This document shows, piece by piece, positions 1 to 5,342 of a stretch of 5,342 nt of DNA. The stretch is taken from positions 1 through 5,342 of the forward strand of contig JAJRBV010000158.1 in assembly GCA_028679275.1 (NCBI GenBank), written 5' to 3'. The stretch is from Methanoregulaceae archaeon. Its GTDB lineage: Archaea > Halobacteriota > Methanomicrobia > Methanomicrobiales > Methanospirillaceae. Positions within the stretch are counted from its first letter, which is position 1. Every line of letters begins with the position of its first letter. Under the pieces are notes generated by a model that worked only from the letters and a program-made list of their open reading frames with translations, was not told the origin of the DNA and made no database searches. The position numbers were made by a program, and so were the translations under genes.

Positions 1-228
1 CTGGGACATGATCACGTAAATATCCGGGGTTGCCACCTTGGGATACAGGATTGGTTCGTCGTCGATGATCACAGCACTCATTGAAGCTCCTCCCCTCGCT
101 TCAGGCCCGTATACCTGGGTCTGGACCGCATACTTGTTGTCGTACATGACTGCTGCACGCCCGAGAATTACCGCGGCCAGGATGATTCCCTGTCCTCCAA
201 AACCGGAAAACCTGACTTCATGCCTCAT
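1..228 (-). CDS. korC: 2-oxoacid:ferredoxin oxidoreductase, gamma subunit (KorC), 5' part only
   Basis: This is the N-terminal 76 residues of the gamma subunit of 2-oxoglutarate:ferredoxin oxidoreductase; the gene runs off the window at base 1. Family members are roughly 180 residues, so less than half is seen. The reading frame is open throughout. It starts MRHEVRFSGFGGQGI, the glycine-rich opening typical of the gamma domain, and continues with TQVYGPEARGG around residues 38-48, the other hallmark of the family. In the holoenzyme the gamma domain takes part in binding coenzyme A. The ATG at 228-226 overlaps the korB stop in an ATGA arrangement, and a GGGAGTGA Shine-Dalgarno lies 4 bases upstream inside korB, so this start is well supported. 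It is the sixth gene of the fumarase-kor operon. The assignment to Kor rather than a paralogous pyruvate or isovalerate enzyme rests on the neighbouring D, A and B subunits. Confidence 0.93.
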   Translation of the reverse strand, partial: MRHEVRFSGFGGQGIILAAVILGRAAVMYDNKYAVQTQVYGPEARGGASMSAVIIDDEPILYPKVATPDIYVIMSQ

Positions 229-1013
229 TGTCTCACTCCCAGGGCTGGCCGGTTGCGCCGCACAAATTCACCGGAAAGGATCATGCCGGCAGGGACCTCC
301 TCCCCTTTTTCTTTCATCCTCCCCGCTTTTTCGACGAGGATGGTGTGAGACCTGAAATACTCGATCTGGTCGGTAACCTGTTTGAACCTGTTTCTCCGGC
401 CATAGTTGGTGGGGCACTGCACCAGTGATTCGATAAACGAAAAACCGGGTGTCTCTAGGCCGGTAAGGATAGCCCGGGTGAGTTCCCGGACATGGTAGGA
501 GGTCCACCTTGCCACGTAATTTGCCCCCGCAGCAGAAGCAAGAACGCAGAGATCGAACGCAGGCTCTTCAGAACCATAAGGAGTTGTCGTGGAAAGTCCT
601 CCCGCCGGGGTGGTAGGGCTTCCCTGCCCCCCGGTCATCCCGTAGATCATGTTGTTCATGCAGACCACGGTTATGTCGATGTTACGCCGGCATGCATGGA
701 TGAAGTGGTTGCCCCCGATTGCCGCGAGATCCCCGTCTCCGGTAAATACCACGACATTGAGGGCCGGGTTTGCCAGTTTGATCCCGGTGGCGAATGCAAG
801 CGCCCTCCCGTGGGTGGTATGGAGAGAGTCGGCAGCGATATAGCCAGGGGCACGGGATGAGCACCCGATGCCTGAGACAAAGACGGTATCCTGCTTCTTC
901 CATCCGATCTGCTCAACCGCGGAGAGAGTGCAGTTGATGACGGTCCCGTTTCCGCACCCTGCACAGAAGATATGGGGAAGCCGGTCCTGCCGGAGCCACT
1001 CCTCCTCGCTCAT
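225..1013 (-). CDS. korB: 2-oxoglutarate:ferredoxin oxidoreductase, beta subunit (KorB)
   Basis: This 262-residue protein is the thiamine-diphosphate-binding subunit of the enzyme that interconverts 2-oxoglutarate and succinyl-CoA plus CO2, with ferredoxin as electron carrier (EC 1.2.7.3). The ThDP/Mg motif is clear: GDGD at residues 92-95 with asparagines at 120-121. Four cysteines, C17 and C20 (CAGCGNG), C51 (GIGCSS) and C200 (QCPTNYG), are spaced almost exactly like the [4Fe-4S] ligands of the Sulfolobus enzyme beta subunit (12, 15, 46 and 197 as I recall them), so a cluster next to the ThDP is expected. Length is slightly below the 280-300 residues of some relatives. The ATG at 1013-1011 overlaps the korA stop by 4 bases (ATGA), with GGAGGT a few bases upstream, so translation is probably coupled to korA. 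The protein is cytoplasmic. Substrate preference is inferred from the D-A-B-C gene set and the fumarase genes upstream, not from residues. Confidence 0.95.
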   Translation of the reverse strand: MSEEEWLRQDRLPHIFCAGCGNGTVINCTLSAVEQIGWKKQDTVFVSGIGCSSRAPGYIAADSLHTTHGRALAFATGIKLANPALNVVVFTGDGDLAAIGGNHFIHACRRNIDITVVCMNNMIYGMTGGQGSPTTPAGGLSTTTPYGSEEPAFDLCVLASAAGANYVARWTSYHVRELTRAILTGLETPGFSFIESLVQCPTNYGRRNRFKQVTDQIEYFRSHTILVEKAGRMKEKGEEVPAGMILSGEFVRRNRPALGVRQ

Positions 1014-2110
1014 CGTACCTCCGCAAGGACCCTGTAAAGATCATCCGGGGTATGGAGATCGCCGCCGAGTTTCGGAACCGGTATCACGTCCCCATCCACA
1101 TGCCTCTCGATCTCGCGGGATATCTGGCCGAGGTTCTGTTCCGGGACGATAAAAGTCTCTGCATTTTTGAATCGGGAGAGGAGCGACTCTGCAAAAGGCC
1201 AGACCATCTTCAGCCTGAGATGCCCGATCCCATCCCCGGGGTGATCATGGAGCACCTGCTGAACGGAACGGGACGGTGCACCATAGGAGACAAAAACTGT
1301 CTCTGCTTCAGGATTGACCATATCATACGAAGCGATTGAATCGCGGGCTCCTTCGATTTTCGAGACGAGCCGTTTTACCAGATCTTCGTGGAGTTTCGGG
1401 CTGGTGGCACAGGGATATCCTCGTTCGTCATGAGTAAGGCCGGTTACATGTACTCCGTAGCCCATCCCGAATGTTGGAAAGCCCGGTACGAGATCCTCCC
1501 CTGCTCTGAACGGGAGGGCTCCCTGTTCGAGTGGTACCCGCTGTCCTGACACGACACTGTCCGGGATGATCAGTCTCTCCCGCATATGCCCGATAATCTC
1601 GTCGGCCATTAGGAATACAGGAACTCTGAAACGCTCTGCAAGGTTGAATGCATCGACCGTGAGATCAAACATCTCCTGGACACTCGCCGGACAGAGAGCA
1701 ATGACACTGTAATCTCCGTGGGATCCAAAGCGGCACTGGAGCATGTCCCCCTGAGCTGACATCGTGGGCTGCCCTGTCGAAGGGCCTCCACGCTGGATAT
1801 TGACGATGACACAGGGGGTCTCTGTCATGACCGCATACCCGATGTTCTCCATCATCAGGGAGAAGCCCGGGCCGCTTGTCGCAGTCATTGCTTTTTTTCC
1901 GGTCCATGAGGCTCCAATTACGGAAGCAATACCCGCAATCTCGTCTTCCATCTGGATAAATACACCCCCCGTTTTCGGGAGGCGGAGCGCCATATGCTCT
2001 GCGACCTCTGTTGAAGGGGTGATGGGATAGCCGCCAAAGAAACGGCACCCTGCTGCGATTGCCCCTTCAGCACAGGCAGTGTTCCCCTGCATGAATTCAG
2101 TCCGGGTCAA
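1010..2110 (-). CDS. korA: 2-oxoglutarate:ferredoxin oxidoreductase, alpha subunit (KorA), TTG start
   Basis: This 366-residue protein is the alpha subunit of 2-oxoglutarate synthase, which with KorB forms the active site. Visible family motifs are YPITPSTE at residues 28-35, TSGPGFSLM at 78-86, QRGGPSTGQPT at 106-116, and GLTHDERGYP in the central part. The YPITP motif is known in this family for contact with the 2-oxoacid substrate. The frame stays open upstream to 2242, but that part overlaps korD and does not resemble the family. The best start is TTG at 2110-2108: it gives an N-terminus MTRTEFMQGNTACAEG that matches the usual opening, forms a 4-base TTGA overlap with the korD stop, and has AAGGTGG upstream (spacing about 10). 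An ATG at 2092 lacks a Shine-Dalgarno and would trim six residues. The stop overlaps the korB start by 4 bases. Family assignment is firm; the exact start is slightly less so. Confidence 0.95.
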   Translation of the reverse strand: MTRTEFMQGNTACAEGAIAAGCRFFGGYPITPSTEVAEHMALRLPKTGGVFIQMEDEIAGIASVIGASWTGKKAMTATSGPGFSLMMENIGYAVMTETPCVIVNIQRGGPSTGQPTMSAQGDMLQCRFGSHGDYSVIALCPASVQEMFDLTVDAFNLAERFRVPVFLMADEIIGHMRERLIIPDSVVSGQRVPLEQGALPFRAGEDLVPGFPTFGMGYGVHVTGLTHDERGYPCATSPKLHEDLVKRLVSKIEGARDSIASYDMVNPEAETVFVSYGAPSRSVQQVLHDHPGDGIGHLRLKMVWPFAESLLSRFKNAETFIVPEQNLGQISREIERHVDGDVIPVPKLGGDLHTPDDLYRVLAEVR

Positions 2111-2379
2111 TATTCGATCGCCACCTTCTTTGGCACATGCGCATCTTCCTCCACCCATGATATCGCCTGGTCCGGGCAGATCATCTGGCAGGTCCCGCAG
2201 AGGGTCCTTCCGTACAGGTTCCTGAGACGGCAGTTTGCACACCGCTCCGGACGGTCGAGTTCAGGGATGACCACCCCTCTCCGGTTAGCCTGCTTTCCGG
2301 GTTTGAATATCCGGTAGGGACAGACCAGGGTGCAGAGGTTGCATCCCTTGCACCGGTGTTCATCAATCTGCAGTCTCAT
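2107..2379 (-). CDS. korD: 2-oxoglutarate:ferredoxin oxidoreductase, delta (ferredoxin-like) subunit (KorD)
   Basis: This 90-residue 2x[4Fe-4S] ferredoxin-like protein is the delta subunit that passes electrons between the KorAB cluster and free ferredoxin. The first cluster motif is standard: C10, C13, C16 and C20-Pro (CKGCNLCTLVCP). The second is unusual: C47 and C50, a ten-residue spacer, then C61, C64 and C68-Pro (CGTCQMICPDQAI). It thus has five cysteines, with an insertion after the first pair. The basic, aromatic tail ends in IEY. The ATG at 2379 follows the fumarase beta stop by 18 bases, with AAGGA as a modest Shine-Dalgarno. The stop TGA overlaps the korA TTG start. The gap is too short for a separate promoter, so korD is probably transcribed with the fumarase genes. 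The subunit name comes from position and size as well as motifs. Confidence 0.93.
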   Translation of the reverse strand: MRLQIDEHRCKGCNLCTLVCPYRIFKPGKQANRRGVVIPELDRPERCANCRLRNLYGRTLCGTCQMICPDQAISWVEEDAHVPKKVAIEY

Positions 2380-2397
2380 GGCACGGTCCTTTGTATG

Positions 2398-2946
2398 TTA
2401 GGTGAATCCTTGGTGGAATTGTTTGTTTGCTTCCCGTGCGATATCAGCAAAGAGGTCATTTCCGTGGGAATCGATCCCTACAACAAGGGGGAGCGAGTTG
2501 AGTTCAATGATCCATATCGCCTCTGCCATGCCGAGCTCTTCAAAAAAAACCCCTTTTAACGACATTTTTGAAGCGGCTAGCACCGCACACCCCCCGGTGC
2601 AGGCAAGGTAGACACCCCGTCCTTTGAGTTGTCCGGCAACCTCATTTCCCATACCCCCTTTGCCTATGAGCGCACGTATTCCGCGGTCAAGAAGAAACCT
2701 GGTAAGGGAGTTCATCCGTGCCGATGTGGTAGGGCCTGCAGCAAGAATACGGGAGCCCTGGATGACGGGGCCGCAATGGTAGATCGCCGCTCCCTCAGGA
2801 TTAAAAGGGATACCTTCCTCCATCATTCTCAGATGGGCTTCATCCCGGGCAGTGTACACGATTCCGGAGAGCATGACCTGGTCCCCCGCTTGGAGCGAGA
2901 GGACTTCATCTCCGAGCGGAGTTGTGAGGCAGGTTCTGTTCACCAT
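2398..2946 (-). CDS. fumB: Fumarate hydratase class I, beta subunit (C-terminal domain)
   Basis: This 182-residue protein is the beta subunit of a two-subunit iron-sulfur fumarase, which reversibly hydrates fumarate to malate (EC 4.2.1.2). It corresponds to the C-terminal half of single-chain class I fumarases. Motifs that match known active-site positions are YTARD with R34, YHCGPV at 56-61, AAGPTTSARM at 69-78 with T73 and R77, and GKGGM with K96; their spacing resembles R421, T467, R471 and K491 of Leishmania fumarase. The frame is open up to 2982, but the first 12 codons lie inside the alpha gene and are not family-like. Start is ATG at 2946 or the next codon, GTG at 2943. GTG has better spacing from the upstream GGAGGTG and gives a GTGA overlap with the alpha stop. 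The symbol follows methanogen usage (fumA/fumB subunits), not the E. coli isozyme names. L-tartrate dehydratase subunits are homologous and cannot be fully excluded. Confidence 0.92.
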   Translation of the reverse strand: MVNRTCLTTPLGDEVLSLQAGDQVMLSGIVYTARDEAHLRMMEEGIPFNPEGAAIYHCGPVIQGSRILAAGPTTSARMNSLTRFLLDRGIRALIGKGGMGNEVAGQLKGRGVYLACTGGCAVLAASKMSLKGVFFEELGMAEAIWIIELNSLPLVVGIDSHGNDLFADIAREANKQFHQGFT

Positions 2947-3776
2947 TCCACCTCCACGGTTGACCTGCGTGCCGCCCAGCACTGGACATTCACTGCAACG
3001 GGCAGGGATGCAGTATGGCAGGCAGCAGTCCTGACCTTTACGGCAAGTGCCGTTGTCTCTCCGCCAAGCCCCATCGGTCCGATGCCAAGAGTATTCACCG
3101 CATCGCAGAGTTTCTGTTCAAAGGGATCCATGGTATCTACCGGGAGGAGCAGGGCTTCTTTTGCCAGTGCGGCACAGCCATCAAATGTCCCGCCGATTCC
3201 AACCCCAAGCACAACTGGGGGGCACGGCCTGCCGCCGGCAATCAGCATAGTCTCGGCAATAAATCCGGGAATTTTTTCCTTTTCCGTTGGGAGAAGCATG
3301 GCCAGCCGGGACATGTTCTCCGCTCCTGCACCCTTCGGGAGAACGGTGATGGAAAAGCAGTCGCCCGGGCGTACATGGACTGACGGCATTCCCGGGCCCG
3401 TGTTATCGCCGTAATTCTCACGCTTCAGGGGTGAAACAACGTTGGGCCGGAGCGGGACTTCCCGCGTTGCTATCCTTACTCCTTCGCTAACGGCCAGAAG
3501 GAGCCTGCCTGAGTATGGTACATGCGGTGGCACGGTCAGATAGATGACCGGGACTCCGGTGTCCTGGCAGATAGGAAGGGCGAGCCGGTCTGCGAGAGCG
3601 ATGTTCTCGAGGATATTTGACAATTCATTTCTGGCGACCGCAGATGACTCTCTGCCGGCTGCAGTACGGAGTGCCCTGATTACATCGGGGGGGAGAGTCG
3701 TCTCTGCCTGCCGGAATGCACGGCATGTGGCGAACGCCACGGCCTGGTACAATCTGTCATCTTCAGGAAGCTCCAT
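2940..3776 (-). CDS. fumA: Fumarate hydratase class I, alpha subunit (N-terminal domain)
   Basis: This 278-residue protein is the iron-sulfur subunit of a two-chain class I fumarase. Likely [4Fe-4S] ligands are C70 (ICQDTG), C185 (RPCPPVVLGVGIGG) and C266 (VQCWAARR); their spacing parallels C133, C252 and C346 of Leishmania fumarase. D72 in CQDTG matches the catalytic acid Asp135 there, and H254 (ACHTASLP) matches His334. The typical LPPDV segment is at 29-32 and following. With the ATG at 3776 the N-terminus has the usual length for archaeal alpha subunits. There is no convincing Shine-Dalgarno before this ATG, and the frame stays open for another 15 codons upstream without an ordinary start codon. 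It is the first gene of the six-gene operon, behind a TATA box at about 3847. Its stop overlaps the beta gene start. L-tartrate dehydratase alpha is the main alternative, but the kor neighbours favour fumarase. Confidence 0.93.
   Translation of the reverse strand: MELPEDDRLYQAVAFATCRAFRQAETTLPPDVIRALRTAAGRESSAVARNELSNILENIALADRLALPICQDTGVPVIYLTVPPHVPYSGRLLLAVSEGVRIATREVPLRPNVVSPLKRENYGDNTGPGMPSVHVRPGDCFSITVLPKGAGAENMSRLAMLLPTEKEKIPGFIAETMLIAGGRPCPPVVLGVGIGGTFDGCAALAKEALLLPVDTMDPFEQKLCDAVNTLGIGPMGLGGETTALAVKVRTAACHTASLPVAVNVQCWAARRSTVEVEW
2949..2955 (-). promoter_or_regulatory. Shine-Dalgarno of fumarase beta subunit
   Basis: GGAGGTG, a strong match to the archaeal anti-Shine-Dalgarno, lies inside the end of the alpha gene. 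It is 2 bases before the ATG at 2946 and 5 bases before the GTG at 2943. The spacing favours GTG as the working start; the two codons are adjacent and in frame, so the protein differs by one residue only. Confidence 0.7.
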
Positions 3777-3813
3777 CAGAAGTACTCGGCGGAGAAAATC
3801 TATAATCGTTTCT

Positions 3814-3844
3814 GTCAGGAATCAAAGGAAAATAAGACAGGAAT
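3814..3844. repeat. Pair of 9-bp direct repeats downstream of and touching the TATA box; possible operator
   Basis: On the plus strand, GTCAGGAAT (3814-3822) and GACAGGAAT (3836-3844) match at 8 of 9 bases and start 22 bp apart, about two helical turns. The upper copy enters the TATA box and the lower copy sits near the predicted transcription start of the fumarase-kor operon. An inverted pair, CTGTC and GACAG, is also present within the block. This placement is where archaeal repressors commonly bind. No regulator is identified, and two 9-mers in an AT-rich spacer can arise by chance. Confidence 0.35.
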
Positions 3845-3853
3845 ATATATGGA
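3842..3853 (-). promoter_or_regulatory. TATA box of the fumarase-kor operon
   Basis: The minus strand reads TCCATATATATT, an A/T-rich archaeal TATA-like element just after the rpl10e stop. Transcription would start about 25 bases on, near 3822, giving a leader of roughly 45 bases before the fumarase alpha ATG. The start point is an estimate from archaeal spacing rules. Confidence 0.55.
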
Positions 3854-3855
3854 TT

Positions 3856-4410
3856 TTATTCGGATTCCCTGACAGCAGGGGCGGGGATCTCTGCAGGCAC
3901 TGCCCCGCTCCGGTCAACCACGGTGAAATATGCAGGGGAAGGGAGTTTGTGGCTGCCCGCCTTCATGGCTGCTTTCACCTTGTCAAGGTACTGGGGGGTC
4001 GTATAGGTGGTGAAAACGATCTGGTCTTTCATCACCCGGGCTGCGGTTCCAACGGCCTTTCCGAAGGCAAGTCTCATCCCTTCAGAGACACGGTCAGCTC
4101 CGGCTCCCGTCGCCTGCTTGTTCTCGCGAAGGACATGGTGAGGGAACACCCGGAGCTTGAGGTGGAAATTCATCCTCCCTACATCCTTGAGCAGTTTGCG
4201 GTTGATGCTGATACGTGCCGCTTCGAGCGCACTGTGACGTATCTGGCAGGACTCTTCAACAATAAGATTCAACTCGAAGGGAAATTCCTGGGAGAGGTTG
4301 CCCATATCAAACTGGACGACCTTGCTTCCAGGGACACCGCCCATATATTCTCTTCGCGTATACGCCTTCTTTGCCAGATTCCTGTACATTTTGGCTGGTT
4401 TTCGGACCAT
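3856..4410 (-). CDS. rpl10e: 50S ribosomal protein L10e (uL16 family)
   Basis: This 184-residue protein is archaeal/eukaryotic-type L10e, the counterpart of bacterial L16, a large-subunit protein near the tRNA sites. Typical segments are [12 protein letters not shown] at 17-28, FDMGN at 34-38, [15 protein letters not shown] at 53-67, [19 protein letters not shown] at 70-88, and [13 protein letters not shown] at 96-108 with the conserved [10 protein letters not shown] loop. The start is ATG at 4410, giving [11 protein letters not shown] as in relatives; the frame continues upstream to 4557, but that part overlaps the ABC ATPase end and is not family-like. After about residue 166 there is an extra tail rich in proline, alanine and glutamate, ending PAVRESE, somewhat longer than the roughly 160-175 residues I expect. 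The Shine-Dalgarno is weak (AGGAATGG). It has its own TATA box and is probably transcribed separately from both neighbours. Confidence 0.97.
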   Translation of the reverse strand: MVRKPAKMYRNLAKKAYTRREYMGGVPGSKVVQFDMGNLSQEFPFELNLIVEESCQIRHSALEAARISINRKLLKDVGRMNFHLKLRVFPHHVLRENKQATGAGADRVSEGMRLAFGKAVGTAARVMKDQIVFTTYTTPQYLDKVKAAMKAGSHKLPSPAYFTVVDRSGAVPAEIPAPAVRESE

Positions 4411-4486
4411 GGTATACCATTCCTGATATTGGACCCAGCACCAGACAATGACGTTACTTGCAGAGCACCGGGACGAATAACGACTG

Positions 4487-4498
4487 TTTTTATAAAAT
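4487..4498 (-). promoter_or_regulatory. TATA box of rpl10e
   Basis: The minus strand reads ATTTTATAAAAA in the spacer between the ABC ATPase stop and rpl10e. It is a good archaeal TATA box. Transcription would begin about 25 bases downstream, near 4468, giving a leader of about 55-60 bases. A stretch just upstream (minus strand AAGATTTATTACA, about 4507-4519) might act as a weak T-rich terminator for the ABC operon, but this is not convincing. Confidence 0.6.
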
Positions 4499-4519
4499 GG
4501 AGATGTTGTGTAATAAATC

Positions 4520-5284
4520 TTATTGAATGGTACATTTCGGCTGGGAAATGAGGTCAAGAACTTTTCGTCTCACCTGTGCAAATTCAACGTTGGTCCGGTT
4601 ACGGGGACGGGAGAGATCTATTGGAATGATTTCACACACTTTGCCCGGGCGCGAAGTAAGCACTACAAGACGGTCAGCAAGAAATACGGCCTCATCGACA
4701 CTGTGGGTAACGAAAAGAATCGTCTTTTTTGTTTTCTGCCATATCTCAAGCAATTCATTCTGGAGCAGGTTCCGGGTCTGGGCATCAAGCGCACCGAATG
4801 GTTCATCCATCAGCAGGATCTCGGGCTCGATGGCAAGAGCCCTGGCCACAGCTACCCTTTGTCGCATTCCACCGGAAAGCTCAGAGGGGTAACTCCCTGA
4901 AAACTGAGATAAACCGACAAGATCGAGATATGGTTGTGCACGATGATATCGCTCTTCCCGTCCGACCCCCTGCATCTCAAGGCCGAAAGCGACGTTGTCG
5001 ATCACGTTTCGCCATGGGAACAGGGAATACTCCTGGAAAACAATCCCGACTTTGGGATTCGGTCCCCGGATTTGCTCCCCTTCGAGCAGGATATCTCCTG
5101 TTGTTGGAAGATCTAGCCCTGCAATCATGCGCAGGAGGGTGGTCTTCCCGCAACCGGACGGTCCTAATACGCAGATAAATTCTTCCTCGTGGATAGAAAG
5201 ATCGACCCCTTCAATTGCATGAATCACTGAACCATCATCACGGATGAAACTCCGTGTGAGGTTTTTGATCACAAGATCCCCCAT
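4520..5284 (-). CDS. ABC transporter ATP-binding protein, NitT/TauT (SsuB/TauB) family
   Basis: This 254-residue protein is the cytoplasmic ATPase of an ABC importer of the nitrate/sulfonate/taurine type. All ABC elements are present: Walker A GPSGCGKT at 41-48, Q-loop Q84 in the subgroup-typical FQEYSLFPW, signature LSGGMRQR at 136-143, Walker [12 protein letters not shown] at 157-167 with catalytic E161, and switch histidine H194 in VTHSVDEA. The PW after the Q-loop and [12 protein letters not shown] are usual in this subgroup. The frame stays open to a GTG at 5299, but ATG at 5284 is preferred: GAGGTGG lies 6 bases upstream, and the permease stop is only one base before the ATG. Permease and ATPase are therefore cotranscribed. 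The substrate cannot be told from the ATPase; nitrate, sulfonates, or thiamine-precursor-like compounds all use relatives, and the binding protein is not in view. Confidence 0.95.
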   Translation of the reverse strand: MGDLVIKNLTRSFIRDDGSVIHAIEGVDLSIHEEEFICVLGPSGCGKTTLLRMIAGLDLPTTGDILLEGEQIRGPNPKVGIVFQEYSLFPWRNVIDNVAFGLEMQGVGREERYHRAQPYLDLVGLSQFSGSYPSELSGGMRQRVAVARALAIEPEILLMDEPFGALDAQTRNLLQNELLEIWQKTKKTILFVTHSVDEAVFLADRLVVLTSRPGKVCEIIPIDLSRPRNRTNVEFAQVRRKVLDLISQPKCTIQ

Positions 5285-5285
5285 A

Positions 5286-5342
5286 TTATGCCACCTCACC
5301 CGACCGCCATCTGAGAAAATGCCGGTCGATATAATACCTGAA
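5286..5342 (-). CDS. Probable ABC transporter permease, C-terminal end only
   Basis: One frame is open from the window edge to a TAA at 5288-5286 and encodes the last 18 residues, FRYYIDRHFLRWRSGEVA. The basic, tryptophan-containing end (RHFLRW) resembles the cytoplasmic tails of NitT/TauT permeases, which often end in a similar ER-x-hydrophobic-RW pattern. It stops one base before the ATPase ATG, and the ATPase Shine-Dalgarno lies inside its last codons, as expected for a permease-ATPase pair. With so few residues the call leans on context. Confidence 0.65.
   Translation of the reverse strand, partial: FRYYIDRHFLRWRSGEVA
5291..5297 (-). promoter_or_regulatory. Shine-Dalgarno of the ABC ATPase
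   Basis: GAGGTGG lies 6 bases before the ATG at 5284. It decides between this ATG and the in-frame GTG at 5299, which would overlap the site itself and has no comparable site upstream. Confidence 0.75.

Noticed and set aside
2111..2242. 44-codon upstream extension of the korA frame
   Set aside because: It lies inside korD in another frame and is unlike the N-terminus of the family; the TTG at 2110 explains the gene better.
2629..3414. 261-codon open frame on the plus strand opposite the fumarase genes
   Set aside because: It lies antisense to two well-supported genes, has no family resemblance and a low-complexity composition, and follows from the GC bias of the opposite strand.
3822..3855. 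Possible terminator after rpl10e (T-rich CTTATTTTCC on the minus strand)
   Set aside because: The longest T run is only four bases and there is no clear hairpin, so I could not support a terminator call.
4437..4469. Two AGCACC copies (4437-4442 and 4464-4469, plus strand) in the rpl10e leader, considered as a regulatory RNA or protein-binding site
   Set aside because: Six-base matches with poor extension are expected by chance in about 100 bp, and no stable paired structure is evident.
3544..4551. 335-codon open frame on the plus strand opposite fumarase alpha and rpl10e
   Set aside because: It spans two real minus-strand genes and the spacer with its promoter, and shows no recognisable domain.
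4411..4557. 49-codon upstream extension of the rpl10e frame
   Set aside because: It crosses the spacer with the TATA box and the end of the ABC ATPase gene; L10e begins MVRKPA in this family.
1..5342. Mobile element, CRISPR array, tRNA/rRNA, defence or toxin-antitoxin genes
   Set aside because: No terminal inverted repeats, regularly spaced repeats, transposase-like proteins or tRNA-like segments were seen; almost all of the window is explained by conserved genes.

Overview
The window reads as chromosomal DNA of a methanogenic euryarchaeon, most likely of the order Methanomicrobiales or a close relative. The reasons are an archaeal-type ribosomal protein L10e, a four-subunit 2-oxoacid:ferredoxin oxidoreductase in the order D-A-B-C, a two-subunit iron-sulfur fumarase, archaeal TATA boxes rather than bacterial -35/-10 elements, and Shine-Dalgarno sites of the GGAGGTG type. 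The placement to order is inferred from remembered protein families and gene order, not from a search. All eight supported genes are on the minus strand, so transcription runs from high to low coordinates.

Layout in transcription order. (1) 5342-4520: the last 18 codons of a probable ABC-transporter permease, then a complete NitT/TauT-type ABC ATPase one base downstream. (2) 4519-4411: a 109-bp spacer with a clear TATA box for the next gene. (3) 4410-3856: rpl10e, ribosomal protein L10e. (4) 3855-3777: a 79-bp spacer with a TATA box and a pair of 9-bp direct repeats that may be an operator. (5) 3776-1: a tightly packed six-gene run of fumarase alpha, fumarase beta, then korD, korA, korB and the start of korC, which leaves the window. 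The junctions from fumarase alpha to beta and within kor are overlaps of a few bases. Only the fumarase beta-korD junction has a gap (18 bp). The run is very probably one translationally coupled operon.

The metabolic genes fit together. Many methanogens run an incomplete, reductive TCA branch from oxaloacetate through malate, fumarate, succinate and succinyl-CoA to 2-oxoglutarate, to make glutamate. Fumarase handles malate/fumarate, and the Kor complex carboxylates succinyl-CoA using reduced ferredoxin. The operon therefore joins two steps of this branch. Both enzymes carry oxygen-sensitive [4Fe-4S] clusters, as expected for a strict anaerobe. L10e and the ABC transporter look functionally unrelated to it.

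I see no mobile element, CRISPR array, RNA gene or phage signature, and no stretch longer than about 110 bp without a gene. This is an ordinary core-metabolism region. The points most worth checking are the possible operator in front of the fumarase-kor operon, the expanded second cluster motif of the KorD ferredoxin, and the TTG start of korA.
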